Part shown: in pieces, positions 1-7,798 of the stretch
How the letters are laid out: the number at the start of each line of letters is the position of its first letter
Position numbering within the stretch: the first letter of the stretch is position 1
Source of the DNA: Pseudomonas sp. Leaf48
GTDB lineage: Bacteria > Pseudomonadota > Gammaproteobacteria > Pseudomonadales > Pseudomonadaceae
Length of the DNA stretch: 64,000 bases
Assembly (NCBI RefSeq): GCF_001421885.1
Contig: NZ_LMLH01000009.1
Coordinates: 7,918 to 71,917 of the forward strand
Direction: 5' to 3'
Made by a program: the position numbers and the translations under genes
The notes under the pieces: model-generated
Databases searched by the model: none
Told to the model about the DNA's origin: nothing
The model's input: only the letters and a program-made list of their open reading frames with translations

Positions 1-363
1 CCTTCGTCATTGGGAGAAAGAACTGGTTGTTCAGCGATACGCCCAAAGGCGCTAGGGCAAGTGCTCAACTTTACAGCCTGGTCGAGACTGCCAAAGCCAA
101 CGGCCAAGAACCCTATGCGTGGCTGCGCCACGCATTAGAACTGTTGCCACTGGCGACCTCGGTTGAAGATTACGAAGCGCTGTTGCCGTGGAACTGCTCG
201 CCGGTGTCGCTTAGCTAAGCGCGCCACCCATATTGAAGTCGGTGGGGTTTATGGAGCGCTTACTGAAGATTACGAAGCGCTGTTGCCGTGGAACTGCTCG
301 CCGGTGTCGCTTAGCTAAGCGCGCCACCCATATTGAAGTCGGTGGGGTTTATGGAGCGCTTAC
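1..363 (+). mobile_element. right end of an IS66-family insertion sequence
   Basis: The left edge of the window lies inside an IS66-type element. The 3' end of the transposase is followed by a short tail ending in GGAGCGCTTAC. Read inward from the end this is GTAAGCGCTCC, and IS66-family inverted repeats characteristically begin GTAAGCG. That terminal sequence occurs twice (ending at 263 and 363) because of a tandem duplication. The rest of the element is outside the window, so whether it is complete or active cannot be judged. Confidence 0.8.
3..218 (+). CDS. IS66 family transposase, C-terminal part (cut by window edge)
   Basis: The frame is open from base 3 and encodes about 71 residues ending at a TAA. 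It contains the conserved IS66 C-terminal block: NWLFSDTPKGA, then LYSLVETAKANGQEPYAWL, then a YEALLPWNCSP tail. In full-length IS66 transposases (about 500 residues) this block follows the DDE catalytic core and the IS66 C-terminal helix. The catalytic residues lie upstream of the window. No frameshift or stop is seen in the visible part. The last 54 bp of the gene are copied again at 265-318 by the 100-bp duplication, but the second copy has no start and is not expressed as a gene. Confidence 0.85.
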   Translation, partial: FVIGRKNWLFSDTPKGARASAQLYSLVETAKANGQEPYAWLRHALELLPLATSVEDYEALLPWNCSPVSLS

Positions 364-364
364 T
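165..364 (+). repeat. perfect 100-bp tandem duplication of the IS66 right end
   Basis: Bases 165-264 and 265-364 are identical over all 100 positions. The unit runs from GAAGATTACGAAGCG in the transposase tail through the stop codon to the terminal GCGCTTACT. The element's right terminus is therefore present twice in direct orientation. The transposase reading frame ends in the first copy and is unaffected. Confidence 0.95.
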
Positions 365-444
365 AAAGACCAAGGACGGTGAAGATATCAAAGACCCGGT
401 TTCCGGTGGATCGTAAGGCTGCTCCGCTTAAGTGAACAGCATTA

Positions 445-466
445 CGATCATTGATCGGCCTTTTTT
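445..466 (+). terminator. possible weak intrinsic terminator
   Basis: CGATCA-T-TGATCG (445-457) is a perfect palindrome followed by GCC and six T residues (461-466). The stem is AT-rich and short, so termination would be weak. It lies between the IS end and the 3' end of wzz and could stop readthrough from the IS. Confidence 0.3.
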
Positions 467-493
467 ATTGGAGCGGAAATAAGATTTTAACTT

Positions 494-1783
494 TTAGTCT
501 GCAGTACGTTTGTCAGTCGTTTTTTTAGGTAGCATGATTGTCCGGACGACAACGACCATTGTTCCGAGCATCAGTCCGAGTATCAAACCTAGACCAACGA
601 TTAACGCTTTCTTCGGCTTTATAGGGCTTTGCGGAGGAGACGCCGGTCTGTCGATGTTAACCAGATTAAATTGATCAAAGTTGACATTTAAATTTTTAAG
701 ATGCGCCAGCTCTTCCCGGATCTCACCTAAGCCTTTTAGGAATAGCTCTTCGTTGCTTCGCTGTTTAAGTAGGGCAACTTTACGGTTGTTGGTAAGGAGA
801 CTAAGCTCTTTCTGTATTTCATCAACTCGAGGTTCAGTAAAGTCATCGGAGTTTCTGGAGACGAGTGTTGCACGCTCTGCTACAAGTGCCGACTGCCCCA
901 TAAAATACAGCGGAATCTTTTGATTGCTTACTTCTGTACGAATCATGTTGCCTTGCCTTGTTTGACCAACCTCACCAAGGGCAGATGGTGTGGTAGGGGC
1001 AACAATCCCAAGATTTTTAGCAATAGAAATTGCCTCATCCAATTGTTTTACACGATTCTGTCGACGTGTTTGCAGTTGTTGCCGCAGGGCTTTGAGTTCG
1101 TCCTGTAGTGTTTCTTTTTTTAACTGGTCCTCTTCAAGAAGTTCTGCAATTTGCGAGTCTTTTTCAGCTTCGTACGCAGCTTTTTTGGATAATAGCTTTC
1201 TTTCTGTTTGCGCGATCCGGTTCTCAACAAGAGTTTTAAAGTCCGCTTCGACCTTCTCTTTTTCGCGTTTGACTACAAAATCGGTGAAGTTGTTGACAAT
1301 AGACACTCCATCCACGCCGGATGGATACTCTATGCCAAATTTAATTGCCTCCGAAAGATTAGGAGTCTTTTTAGGGTCGATTCTTTCAACCGTAAACGCA
1401 TCAGTATTGAGGCGCTCGAGGGTCTTTTCAAGTGACTTGCCATCCTGTATGGGGGCGAGCAAGTTTGGGTTATTTTGAAAGAAGCTTAAACGTTCGTTAT
1501 AAGAACCCATGGAAGAACCGACGCGACTTAACGCTTCCTCTGGTTTTATTTTATAAAGGCCGGATTCGTTTAACATATCTAAATCAGCGGTCGCTACGGG
1601 TCTGATTTCGTTCTGAACTTTATAATAAGGTTTTGCCATTAAAGTATAAGTTACTGCAATTGCTGTGGTAAGCCCGGTGAAGAGTAGAATAATCGTTCGT
1701 TGCCTCCATACGTCTAGCAAAAACTCAGCAACATCGATTTCATGAAGCTCACTTTCAGAATGTATTTTTATAGGGGAGTTCAT
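494..1783 (-). CDS. wzz: Wzz/FepE-type O-antigen chain length determinant
   Basis: This 429-residue inner-membrane polysaccharide co-polymerase would set the modal length of O-antigen made by the Wzy polymerase. The Wzz architecture is clear: a short cytoplasmic N-terminus (ELHEIDVAEFLLDVWRQR), a transmembrane segment at about residues 30-49, a long periplasmic part with a coiled-coil-rich stretch around 170-260, and a second transmembrane segment at about 393-414. The latter is preceded by the Pro-rich ASPPQSPIKPKKA typical of the family and followed by a basic tail. It is longer than E. coli WzzB (about 325) and closer to FepE or very-long-chain types. The IS66 end lies downstream and O-antigen genes are not in view. 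Family assignment is firm; the chain length it specifies cannot be read from sequence. Confidence 0.88.
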   Translation of the reverse strand: MNSPIKIHSESELHEIDVAEFLLDVWRQRTIILLFTGLTTAIAVTYTLMAKPYYKVQNEIRPVATADLDMLNESGLYKIKPEEALSRVGSSMGSYNERLSFFQNNPNLLAPIQDGKSLEKTLERLNTDAFTVERIDPKKTPNLSEAIKFGIEYPSGVDGVSIVNNFTDFVVKREKEKVEADFKTLVENRIAQTERKLLSKKAAYEAEKDSQIAELLEEDQLKKETLQDELKALRQQLQTRRQNRVKQLDEAISIAKNLGIVAPTTPSALGEVGQTRQGNMIRTEVSNQKIPLYFMGQSALVAERATLVSRNSDDFTEPRVDEIQKELSLLTNNRKVALLKQRSNEELFLKGLGEIREELAHLKNLNVNFDQFNLVNIDRPASPPQSPIKPKKALIVGLGLILGLMLGTMVVVVRTIMLPKKTTDKRTAD

Positions 1784-2176
1784 GAAAGCCTCAAGTCAGA
1801 AAAAGTCAACCGGCGTTGAGAAACTCTCTCTCGGTCCTCGCTGACTTGTAGTGGCGAAAATATGTGTAATATTTCCTATTTTCCCGTATCTAGATTCCTA
1901 CGGCAAGCTGTTGTCAAGATTAAACTGCCATTAATGCAATCTCTTACTATTCGGCAAAGCCGGCAGACTCCACCGATTGCTACAGTCAGGTCTTTGATGC
2001 GCTGCTGCGAGGGCTCGAATTGCCGTTGTGCTGCAGGCAGGGTCAGGAGGGGCGACATTTTGGGGGCTATCTGCTGACCGCTTGTCCGCAAGTTTAATTA
2101 CGAGTGTAATAAAAACTGCGCATTATGATTATGATTATAATATAATACTCGTTTTCATTTTCCCAGGAGCACAGTC
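1784..2176. other. 393-bp intergenic region between wzz and the SDR remnant
   Basis: No credible gene is seen here. It holds the candidate wzz promoter on the minus strand. On the plus strand there is a very AT-rich tract (about 2123-2150, repeated ATTATGATTATGATTATAATATAAT) just upstream of the SDR remnant. The tract is flanked by ACGAGT (near 2100) and ACTCGT (near 2147), which are inverted copies of each other. This looks like the surviving promoter/operator region of the decayed gene. Confidence 0.45.
1889..1917 (-). promoter_or_regulatory. candidate sigma70 promoter for wzz
   Basis: On the minus strand there is a perfect TTGACA (1917-1912) followed after 17 bases by TCTAGA (1894-1889); an alternative -10 TAGATA (1892-1887) would give a 19-base spacer. 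The predicted start would leave a leader of roughly 100 nt before the wzz ATG. Confidence 0.4.
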
Positions 2177-2485
2177 ACGAATTCTGCCCAGTCCACAGGT
2201 ACAGCCCCCATCACTGGAGTTTCATCTGGCACCTGCGTCAAGGTACAAGCCGGGCTGCCAGGCGTCACACGTACCGGAATATGGGAACGCTCCGGTATTG
2301 ACGCGTCAGCGATGGTCATGGACGCAGGGGAAATGGTCGACGCAGCGTTGGCGGGCCTGGATCAGGGTGAGTTGGTCACCGTTCCTTCGCTACCTGATGC
2401 CGCGGATTGGGATGCCTTTGTAGCCGCGCGTCATGTCATGGCGCCGAATCTTTCCAGAAGTAAGGCTGCCTCACGTTACAAGTGA
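2177..2485 (+). pseudogene. SDR family oxidoreductase remnant with internal deletion
   Basis: Translation from 2177 gives TNSAQSTGTAPITGVSSGT, which matches the start of a short-chain dehydrogenase (the TGxxxGxG cofactor loop). It passes directly into CVKVQAGLPGVTRTGIWERSG and a normal SDR C-terminus (GLDQGELVTVPSLPDAADW...). An intact SDR would have about 140 more residues between these parts, including the Ser-Tyr-Lys catalytic triad, so the gene has an in-frame internal deletion. The expected ATG reads ACG, six bases after a good AGGAG ribosome site, so the start also seems lost. Its former function is unknown; neighbours are a FabF-like enzyme and a TetR regulator. Confidence 0.75.
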
Positions 2486-2517
2486 GGCATTATCAATCGG
2501 CCAGAGGTGTTTGCGGT

Positions 2518-3792
2518 ATGAATGATCGTCGAGTCGTTGTAACGGGCATGGGCCTGGTATCTCCATTGGGCAGCGGTGTCGAAGCTGTCTGGCAAAGGCT
2601 GCTGGCCGGGCGTTCCGGGCTGCGCAATCTGCCGCAGGAGGTGGTTGCCGATCTGCCGGCAAAGGTGGGTGGGTCGGTGCCGACGCTGGCCGAGGATCCC
2701 GAGGCCGGGTTCGACCCGGATCGGGCAACAGCGCCCAAAGAACAGAAGAAAATGGACCGCTTCATTCTGTTTGCCATGGAGGCGGCACGTCAGGCGCTGG
2801 AGCAGGCCGGTTGGCAAGCCCAGGACAGCAACGCCCAGGAACGCACGGCGACCATTATCGGTTCTGGCGTAGGGGGGTTCGGTGCAATCGCCGATGCGGT
2901 GCGCACCACGGACAGCCGTGGCCCACGACGCTTGTCACCCTTTACCATTCCGTCGTTTCTGGTCAATCTCGCTGCCGGGCATGTCTCGATTCAACATGGT
3001 TTCAAAGGCCCGCTGGGTGCGCCAGTCACCGCTTGCGCCGCCGGTGTGCAGGCGATCGGTGATGCGGCACGGTTGATCCGTAGTGGTGAGGCCGATATCG
3101 CCGTGTGTGGCGGCGCGGAAGCCGCGATCGATCGCGTCAGTCTCGCCGGGTTTGCTGCAGCTCGTGCTTTATCCAGCGGTTATAACGACACCCCGGAACG
3201 CGCCTCGCGTCCGTTCGACAGCGGTCGCGATGGTTTTGTCATGGGCGAGGGCGCGGGGCTGCTGGTGATCGAATCCCTGGAGCATGCCTTGGCGCGCGGC
3301 GCTCAACCGTTGGCTGAACTGGTCGGTTATGGCACCAGTGCTGATGCCTATCATCTGACCGCGGGACCCGAGGATGGCAGCGGTGCGCGGCGAGCGATGG
3401 CATTGGCCTTGGCCCAGGCCGGTATTTCACCTGCTCAGGTTCAGCATTTGAACGCTCACGCGACCTCGACCCCGGTGGGCGATCTGGGTGAACTGGCGGC
3501 GATCAAGTCGTTGTTCGGTGCGCAGAATGCAATTGCGGTGACATCGACCAAGTCGGCAACCGGACATTTGCTTGGGGCAGCGGGCGGGATTGAAGCGATC
3601 TTCACACTGCTGGCCATTCGTGACCAGATCGTCCCGGCCACGCTTAATTTAGACAATCCGGATCCCGCTGCCGCAGGCGTGGACATCGTTCGCGGCCAGG
3701 CGCGGCCGATGACTATCGATTATGCGCTGTCCAACGGTTTTGGATTTGGCGGCGTCAATGCCAGCGTGTTGTTCAAGCGCTGGCAGGGCTAG
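2518..3792 (+). CDS. beta-ketoacyl-ACP synthase II (FabF-like)
   Basis: This 424-residue thiolase-fold condensing enzyme would elongate acyl-ACP with malonyl-ACP. The catalytic triad is visible: Cys173 in VTACAAG, His314 in NAHATSTPVGD, and His350 in KSATGHLLGAAGG. The N-terminus MNDRRVVVTGMGLVSPLG is standard for FabF. The ATG at 2518 is preferred over an upstream in-frame ATG because it follows AGAGGTG at good spacing and matches family N-termini. The active-site context TACAAG differs slightly from the TACAT of housekeeping FabF. The gene stands outside a fab operon beside a TetR regulator, so it is probably an accessory FabF paralogue. The 3' end overlaps the convergent tetR gene by 4 bp. 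Confidence 0.88.
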   Translation: MNDRRVVVTGMGLVSPLGSGVEAVWQRLLAGRSGLRNLPQEVVADLPAKVGGSVPTLAEDPEAGFDPDRATAPKEQKKMDRFILFAMEAARQALEQAGWQAQDSNAQERTATIIGSGVGGFGAIADAVRTTDSRGPRRLSPFTIPSFLVNLAAGHVSIQHGFKGPLGAPVTACAAGVQAIGDAARLIRSGEADIAVCGGAEAAIDRVSLAGFAAARALSSGYNDTPERASRPFDSGRDGFVMGEGAGLLVIESLEHALARGAQPLAELVGYGTSADAYHLTAGPEDGSGARRAMALALAQAGISPAQVQHLNAHATSTPVGDLGELAAIKSLFGAQNAIAVTSTKSATGHLLGAAGGIEAIFTLLAIRDQIVPATLNLDNPDPAAAGVDIVRGQARPMTIDYALSNGFGFGGVNASVLFKRWQG

Positions 3793-4346
3793 TCCTGCGA
3801 TTGCTTGAGATGTTCGCGCGTGACGTCGAGCAGGCGTTGGGCGAGTTCGGGGTCGGCAACGCTGCGTGAAAGTAGCAGGGCGCCGACCAGTGCGGCCATG
3901 ATGACAATGCTGCGATCAGCGGTGTTGTCCCCTTTGAGGGTGTGCTCGATCTGATCCAGTCGAGCCTTGAGCACGGTGTCACTTGTCGTGCTCGGTTGCC
4001 CGCGCAGGCCAAGTTCCGAAGACATGGTCGTTAGAGGGCAACCTTCGTGGGGCGAGGTTTGGTGCCATTGCGACAGGTAGGTATCGATGAAGGCTTCGAG
4101 GGGATTTTCTTCGGCAAAGATTTGCGCGCACAAGCCGTCAACCTGATTGCCAGACTCCTGGAGAGCCTTTTCTACCAGTTCGTCCTTGGACTCGAAGTGG
4201 GAATAAAAGCCGCCATGGGTCAAGCCCAATGCTTTCATCAGAGGTTGCAGGCCGGTCGCGCCGATACCGTCGCGGCGGAATCGCGCCGAAGCTTCCTTGA
4301 TGATGCGTTGGTGGGTCTGGGCTTTATGGTCCTGCGAATAACGCAT
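3789..4346 (-). CDS. TetR/AcrR family transcriptional regulator
   Basis: This 185-residue repressor-type protein has an N-terminal TetR helix-turn-helix at about residues 10-55 (RIIKEASARFRRDGIGATGLQPLMKALGLTHGGFYSHF, quoted in part as GLTHGGFYSHFESKDEL) and a variable ligand-binding C-terminus. The ATG at 4346 is chosen over one 18 bases upstream because it follows GGAG with a 7-base gap. It converges on the FabF-like gene, and by position may control it and the decayed SDR gene; this is inference. The FYSHFxSKDELV motif is typical of the YxiF/YcdC-like TetR group. The inducer is unknown. Confidence 0.85.
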   Translation of the reverse strand: MRYSQDHKAQTHQRIIKEASARFRRDGIGATGLQPLMKALGLTHGGFYSHFESKDELVEKALQESGNQVDGLCAQIFAEENPLEAFIDTYLSQWHQTSPHEGCPLTTMSSELGLRGQPSTTSDTVLKARLDQIEHTLKGDNTADRSIVIMAALVGALLLSRSVADPELAQRLLDVTREHLKQSQD

Positions 4347-4417
4347 CTGAAATCTCCACATCAATGCGTCATCTTAACCAATGAAAATTGGATGGTGATT
4401 GTACTTTTACTTCTAAA

Positions 4418-4433
4418 AAGCATACAGATGCTT
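4418..4433. promoter_or_regulatory. 16-bp palindrome upstream of tetR, candidate operator
   Basis: AAGCAT-ACAG-ATGCTT is a perfect inverted repeat 72 bp upstream of the tetR start. TetR proteins often bind palindromes of 14-20 bp near their own promoter. No second copy was recognised near the FabF-like gene or the SDR remnant, so the assignment is tentative. Confidence 0.35.
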
Positions 4434-4489
4434 CGATTCTGATACAAAACCGCAATAATGGCCGGCATTGCCAAGGTTTTTTCGGCTTC

Positions 4490-4522
4490 GAAAAAAAACA
4501 AACCCCGCCGGTTCTGGCGGGG
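4490..4522 (-). terminator. intrinsic terminator of the DUF2897 gene
   Basis: On the minus strand CCCCGCC-AGAACC-GGCGGGG (stem arms 4516-4522 and 4503-4509) is followed by TTTGTTTTTTTT. This is a textbook Rho-independent terminator immediately after the small gene. Confidence 0.9.
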
Positions 4523-4527
4523 TGTTA

Positions 4528-4695
4528 TCAGCGATCCTGCGCTTCTTTGGCGTCCATTTGCGCATTACGTTCAGCCACGCGTTTACGTTGCTCTTCGGTC
4601 AGTTCAACCTTGTTGGCGGTGTCGCGTAGCATCATCAAACCACCGACGATCGAGCCAATGGCAACAACCAAAATTAACCAGGCATACCAGGGCAT
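4528..4695 (-). CDS. small single-pass membrane protein, DUF2897 family
   Basis: This 55-residue protein begins MPWYAWLILVVAIGSIVGG, one transmembrane helix at about residues 3-24. It is followed by a charged soluble tail with a helical, Glu/Arg/Lys-rich stretch (ELTEEQRKRVAERNAQ). The start at 4695 follows AGGAGAG at good spacing; an in-frame ATG 90 bases upstream lacks such a site and would place a polar segment ahead of the helix. The family is common in Pseudomonas and has no known function. A strong terminator ends the transcript. Confidence 0.75.
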   Translation of the reverse strand: MPWYAWLILVVAIGSIVGGLMMLRDTANKVELTEEQRKRVAERNAQMDAKEAQDR

Positions 4696-4930
4696 GGGAC
4701 TCTCCTTGATGACAAACGGGCCGGCGAGGCTCGCCAACCGATCGTGCATACCACTTTGAGTGACGGGGTCTGGCAGCAGTTCCATCGCTACCTGTGCATT
4801 CTATGCCTGTTACGTGTGGCGCAGGCGAATGCCTTCAATGTCCGGTCAACATCGCGCGCCGTTGGTGCATCGGCGCGCTGATGGGCGGCAAGCATGGAGT
4901 ACAGGAACGAGCGGTGCCGTGGTTTGATGC

Positions 4931-5800
4931 CTATGTCTGTTGGCGTAGGCACGCGCACAGTGCAGTTTGCCAGTCAGGTTGACTGACACCCCACTCACGT
5001 TGCAGGCGACTGCAATCGAGACGTGAATTGAACGGCCGGGTCGCGGGCGTCGGGTAATCGCTGGTTGGAATCGGCAGCACACTGGCACAGGGTTTACCCT
5101 GCTGTTGCAATGCTTCGCCAATTGCCTGGGCAAAGCCAAACCAGGAGGTCTGGCCCTGAGCGGTCAGATGAAACGTCCCCCAGCTGCCGGCCATGCCCGC
5201 CTGCCAGCGTTCAATCAGGGCCAGGGTACTGTCGGCGATCGTGCCTGCCCATGTTGGCGCTCCGATTTGATCGGCGACCACGCGCAACTCTGTTTTCTCC
5301 TGCAGCAAACGCTGCATCGTCAGCAGGAAGTTGCGGCCATGGTTCGAGTAGACCCAACTGGTGCGCAGAATCAGGTATTTACCTTGCACGTCCCTGATGG
5401 CCTGTTCACCGGCCAGCTTGCTCCGGCCATACACCCCGAGCGGATTTGGCGCGTCGTCCTCGTTGTACGCTCCGACCTTCGTCCCGTCGAATACATAATC
5501 AGTGGAGTAATGAATCAGCGGGATATCGAGAGCCAGCGCTTCTTCGGCAAGAATGCCGGGGGCGACTGCGTTTATGGCAAAGGCTGTCTGCGGCTCGCTT
5601 TCGGCCTGATCGACCGCTGTATGGGCTGCCGCATTGATGATCAGGTCGGGCCGAACGGTCTGGACCTGCCGACGAATCTGTTCGGGTTGCGTCAGGTCGA
5701 GCTGGTCGCGACCCAGTACGATCAGTTCGCCGACCGCGCCCAGTCGGTGTTGCAGCTCGCGTGAGACCTGGCCGTGCTGGCCATTGATGAGAATTCTCAT
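4931..5800 (-). CDS. rmlD: dTDP-4-dehydrorhamnose reductase
   Basis: This 289-residue enzyme catalyses the last step of dTDP-L-rhamnose synthesis, the NAD(P)H-dependent reduction of dTDP-4-dehydro-L-rhamnose. It has an extended-SDR fold: the cofactor loop is GQHGQVS near the N-terminus, HYSTDYVFDG lies at 97-106, and the catalytic Tyr124 and Lys128 are in YGRSK. It is the third gene of rmlB-rmlA-rmlD. Its ATG overlaps the stop codon of a 16-codon reading frame that in turn overlaps the rmlA stop, suggesting translational coupling. Length is normal. The family assignment is firm. Confidence 0.93.
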   Translation of the reverse strand: MRILINGQHGQVSRELQHRLGAVGELIVLGRDQLDLTQPEQIRRQVQTVRPDLIINAAAHTAVDQAESEPQTAFAINAVAPGILAEEALALDIPLIHYSTDYVFDGTKVGAYNEDDAPNPLGVYGRSKLAGEQAIRDVQGKYLILRTSWVYSNHGRNFLLTMQRLLQEKTELRVVADQIGAPTWAGTIADSTLALIERWQAGMAGSWGTFHLTAQGQTSWFGFAQAIGEALQQQGKPCASVLPIPTSDYPTPATRPFNSRLDCSRLQREWGVSQPDWQTALCACLRQQT

Positions 5801-5847
5801 GGCAACAGTCCGGTCTCTTCGTGCACGCCGGGTTCAATCATGATCAT
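5797..5847 (-). CDS. 16-codon minigene bridging rmlA and rmlD, possible coupling peptide
   Basis: The 43 bases between rmlA and rmlD are spanned exactly by a tiny frame encoding [16 protein letters not shown]. Its ATG overlaps the rmlA stop (ATGA) and its TGA overlaps the rmlD ATG (ATGA). A ribosome ending rmlA could restart here and again at rmlD. Whether the peptide matters, or only the act of translation, cannot be told. It is not clearly a remnant of rmlC; the only resemblance is a shared IEP near the start. Confidence 0.3.
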   Translation of the reverse strand: MIMIEPGVHEETGLLP

Positions 5848-6719
5848 TGTTCTTCCCCGGCCAGTTTGGCGAGGTACTGACCATACCCGGTCTTGCCAAA
5901 GTACTGCGCCCGCTCGAGTAACTGTTCACGATTGATCCAGTCATTCTCGTAGGCAATTTCTTCGAGGCAGGCGACTTTCAGTCCCTGGCGGTGCTCGATG
6001 GTCTGCACGTACTGACTGGCTTCGAGCAAACTGTCGTGGGTGCCGGTATCGAGCCAGGCGAAACCTCGGCCGAAACGCTCCACCTGCAGATCGCCCCGTT
6101 GCAGATAGGCATTGTTGACGTCGGTGATTTCCAGCTCGCCGCGTGGCGAAGGTTTTACTGCCTTGGCAATCTCGATGACATCGTTGTCGTAGAAATACAG
6201 ACCGGTAACGGCATAACTGGATTTCGGCGTCGTCGGTTTTTCTTCGATTGAAAGCGCACGGCCATCACTGTCGAAATCGATCACGCCGAAGCGCTCGGGA
6301 TCCTTGACCCAGTAACCGAACACGGTGGCGCCAGAGGTGCGTTTTGCCGCGTTCTGTAATTGTTCGCCGAAGTGCTGGCCATGGAAGATGTTGTCCCCCA
6401 GGATCAGGCAGACAGGGTCATTGCCAATGAATTCTTCGCCAATCAGGAACGCCTGGGCCAGCCCATCCGGTGAGGGTTGTTCGGCAAAGCTGAAATTGAC
6501 CCCGAACTGGCTGCCGTCACCCAGCAGGTTGCGGTATTGAGGTAAATCCTGGGGGGTGGAAATCAGCAGAATATCCTTGATGCCGGCCAGCATCAGCACC
6601 GAAATCGGATAGTAGATCATTGGTTTGTCGTAGACCGGCAACAGCTGTTTTGACACGCCGAGGGTAATCGGGTGCAGGCGTGTGCCCGAGCCTCCCGCTA
6701 AAACGATGCCTTTCATCAT
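5844..6719 (-). CDS. rmlA: glucose-1-phosphate thymidylyltransferase
   Basis: This 291-residue nucleotidyltransferase joins dTTP and glucose-1-phosphate to make dTDP-glucose, the entry step of dTDP-rhamnose synthesis. The nucleotide-binding signature [11 protein letters not shown] and the [16 protein letters not shown] block are both near the N-terminus, and ILGDNIFHG follows at about 110. The first of two adjacent ATGs (6719) is chosen because GGAG lies 7 bases upstream. The start overlaps the rmlB stop by 4 bp (ATGA), indicating an operon. Feedback inhibition by dTDP-rhamnose is known for the family but not visible in the DNA. Confidence 0.95.
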   Translation of the reverse strand: MMKGIVLAGGSGTRLHPITLGVSKQLLPVYDKPMIYYPISVLMLAGIKDILLISTPQDLPQYRNLLGDGSQFGVNFSFAEQPSPDGLAQAFLIGEEFIGNDPVCLILGDNIFHGQHFGEQLQNAAKRTSGATVFGYWVKDPERFGVIDFDSDGRALSIEEKPTTPKSSYAVTGLYFYDNDVIEIAKAVKPSPRGELEITDVNNAYLQRGDLQVERFGRGFAWLDTGTHDSLLEASQYVQTIEHRQGLKVACLEEIAYENDWINREQLLERAQYFGKTGYGQYLAKLAGEEQ

Positions 6720-7798
6720 GCGAGCAACTCCTTGTTATCGATGGCGCCGAGGCGTTCACCTTGATAGCTGCCATCCTGAACACGACGGCACCACTCCAGG
6801 TTGTCCAAATACCATTGCACGGTTTTGCGCAGGCCGGTTTCGAACGTCTCTTCAGGCACCCAGCCCAGTTCGCGTTCAATCTTGCCGGCATCGATTGCAT
6901 AGCGCTGATCGTGGCCGGGACGATCCTGTACGAACGTGATCAGGTCGGCATAGTGCGCAACACCGTCGGGCTTGTGCGGTGCCAGTTCTTCAAGCAGGGC
7001 ACAGATGCCACGCACGACGTCTATGTTCTTCTGTTCGTTGTGCCCACCGATGTTGTAGGTTTCGCCGACGGTGCCAGTGGTCACCACTTTGAGCAGAGCC
7101 CGGGCGTGATCTTCGACGAACAGCCAGTCGCGCACTTGCAGGCCATTGCCATACACCGGTAGCGGCTTGCCGGCCAACGCATTGAGGATGACCAGCGGAA
7201 TCAGTTTTTCGGGGAAGTGGAACGGCCCGTAATTGTTCGAGCAATTGGTCAGCAGTACCGGCAAACCATAGGTGCGCTGCCAGGCGCGGACCAGGTGGTC
7301 GGACGCAGCCTTGCTGGCGGAGTAGGGCGAGCTCGGAGCGTAGGGCGTGCTTTCCGTGAACAGGTCATCGACACCATGCAGATCGCCATAAACCTCGTCG
7401 GTAGAGATGTGATGAAAGCGGAACGCGCTTTTCTCAGGCTCTGTGAGGGTTTGCCAATAGGCACGGGTTGCCTCCAGCAAGCTGTAGGTGCCAACAATGT
7501 TGGTCTGGATAAATTCCGATGGCCCGTCGATGGACCGATCCACATGGGATTCAGCTGCCAGGTGCATGATCGCGTGAGGCTGGAAGCGTGCAAGCACTGC
7601 TCTGACAGTCGACTGATCAACGATATCGGCCTGGACGAACTCATAACGAGTGTCGTTGGCGATGCTGGTCAGCGACTCGAGATTGCCGGCATAGGTCAGT
7701 TTGTCCAGATTGAGCACTTCATGTTCGGTGTGCCGAATCAACTCGCGAATAAGGGCAGAGCCAATGAAACCGGCACCGCCGGTGATGAGGATACGCAT
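6716..7798 (-). CDS. rmlB: dTDP-glucose 4,6-dehydratase
   Basis: This 360-residue extended-SDR enzyme converts dTDP-glucose to dTDP-4-dehydro-6-deoxyglucose using bound NAD+. Visible motifs are TGGAGFIGS at 6-14, the catalytic Thr133-Asp134-Glu135 ([10 protein letters not shown]), and Tyr159-xxx-Lys163 (YSASK). It is the first gene of the rmlBAD operon. The epimerase gene rmlC, normally part of this cluster, is absent here, so dTDP-L-rhamnose synthesis would need rmlC elsewhere in the genome. Products could feed O-antigen synthesis (wzz nearby) and EF-P rhamnosylation by EarP at 37.8 kb. Confidence 0.95.
   Translation of the reverse strand: MRILITGGAGFIGSALIRELIRHTEHEVLNLDKLTYAGNLESLTSIANDTRYEFVQADIVDQSTVRAVLARFQPHAIMHLAAESHVDRSIDGPSEFIQTNIVGTYSLLEATRAYWQTLTEPEKSAFRFHHISTDEVYGDLHGVDDLFTESTPYAPSSPYSASKAASDHLVRAWQRTYGLPVLLTNCSNNYGPFHFPEKLIPLVILNALAGKPLPVYGNGLQVRDWLFVEDHARALLKVVTTGTVGETYNIGGHNEQKNIDVVRGICALLEELAPHKPDGVAHYADLITFVQDRPGHDQRYAIDAGKIERELGWVPEETFETGLRKTVQWYLDNLEWCRRVQDGSYQGERLGAIDNKELLA

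Noticed and set aside
2028..2423. 131-codon plus-strand frame upstream of the FabF-like gene
   Set aside because: It overlaps the SDR remnant in another frame and has no homology; the SDR frame explains the sequence.
5797..5847. Remnant of rmlC between rmlA and rmlD
   Set aside because: The 16-residue product shares only an IEP with RmlC N-termini; no other RmlC motif is present.
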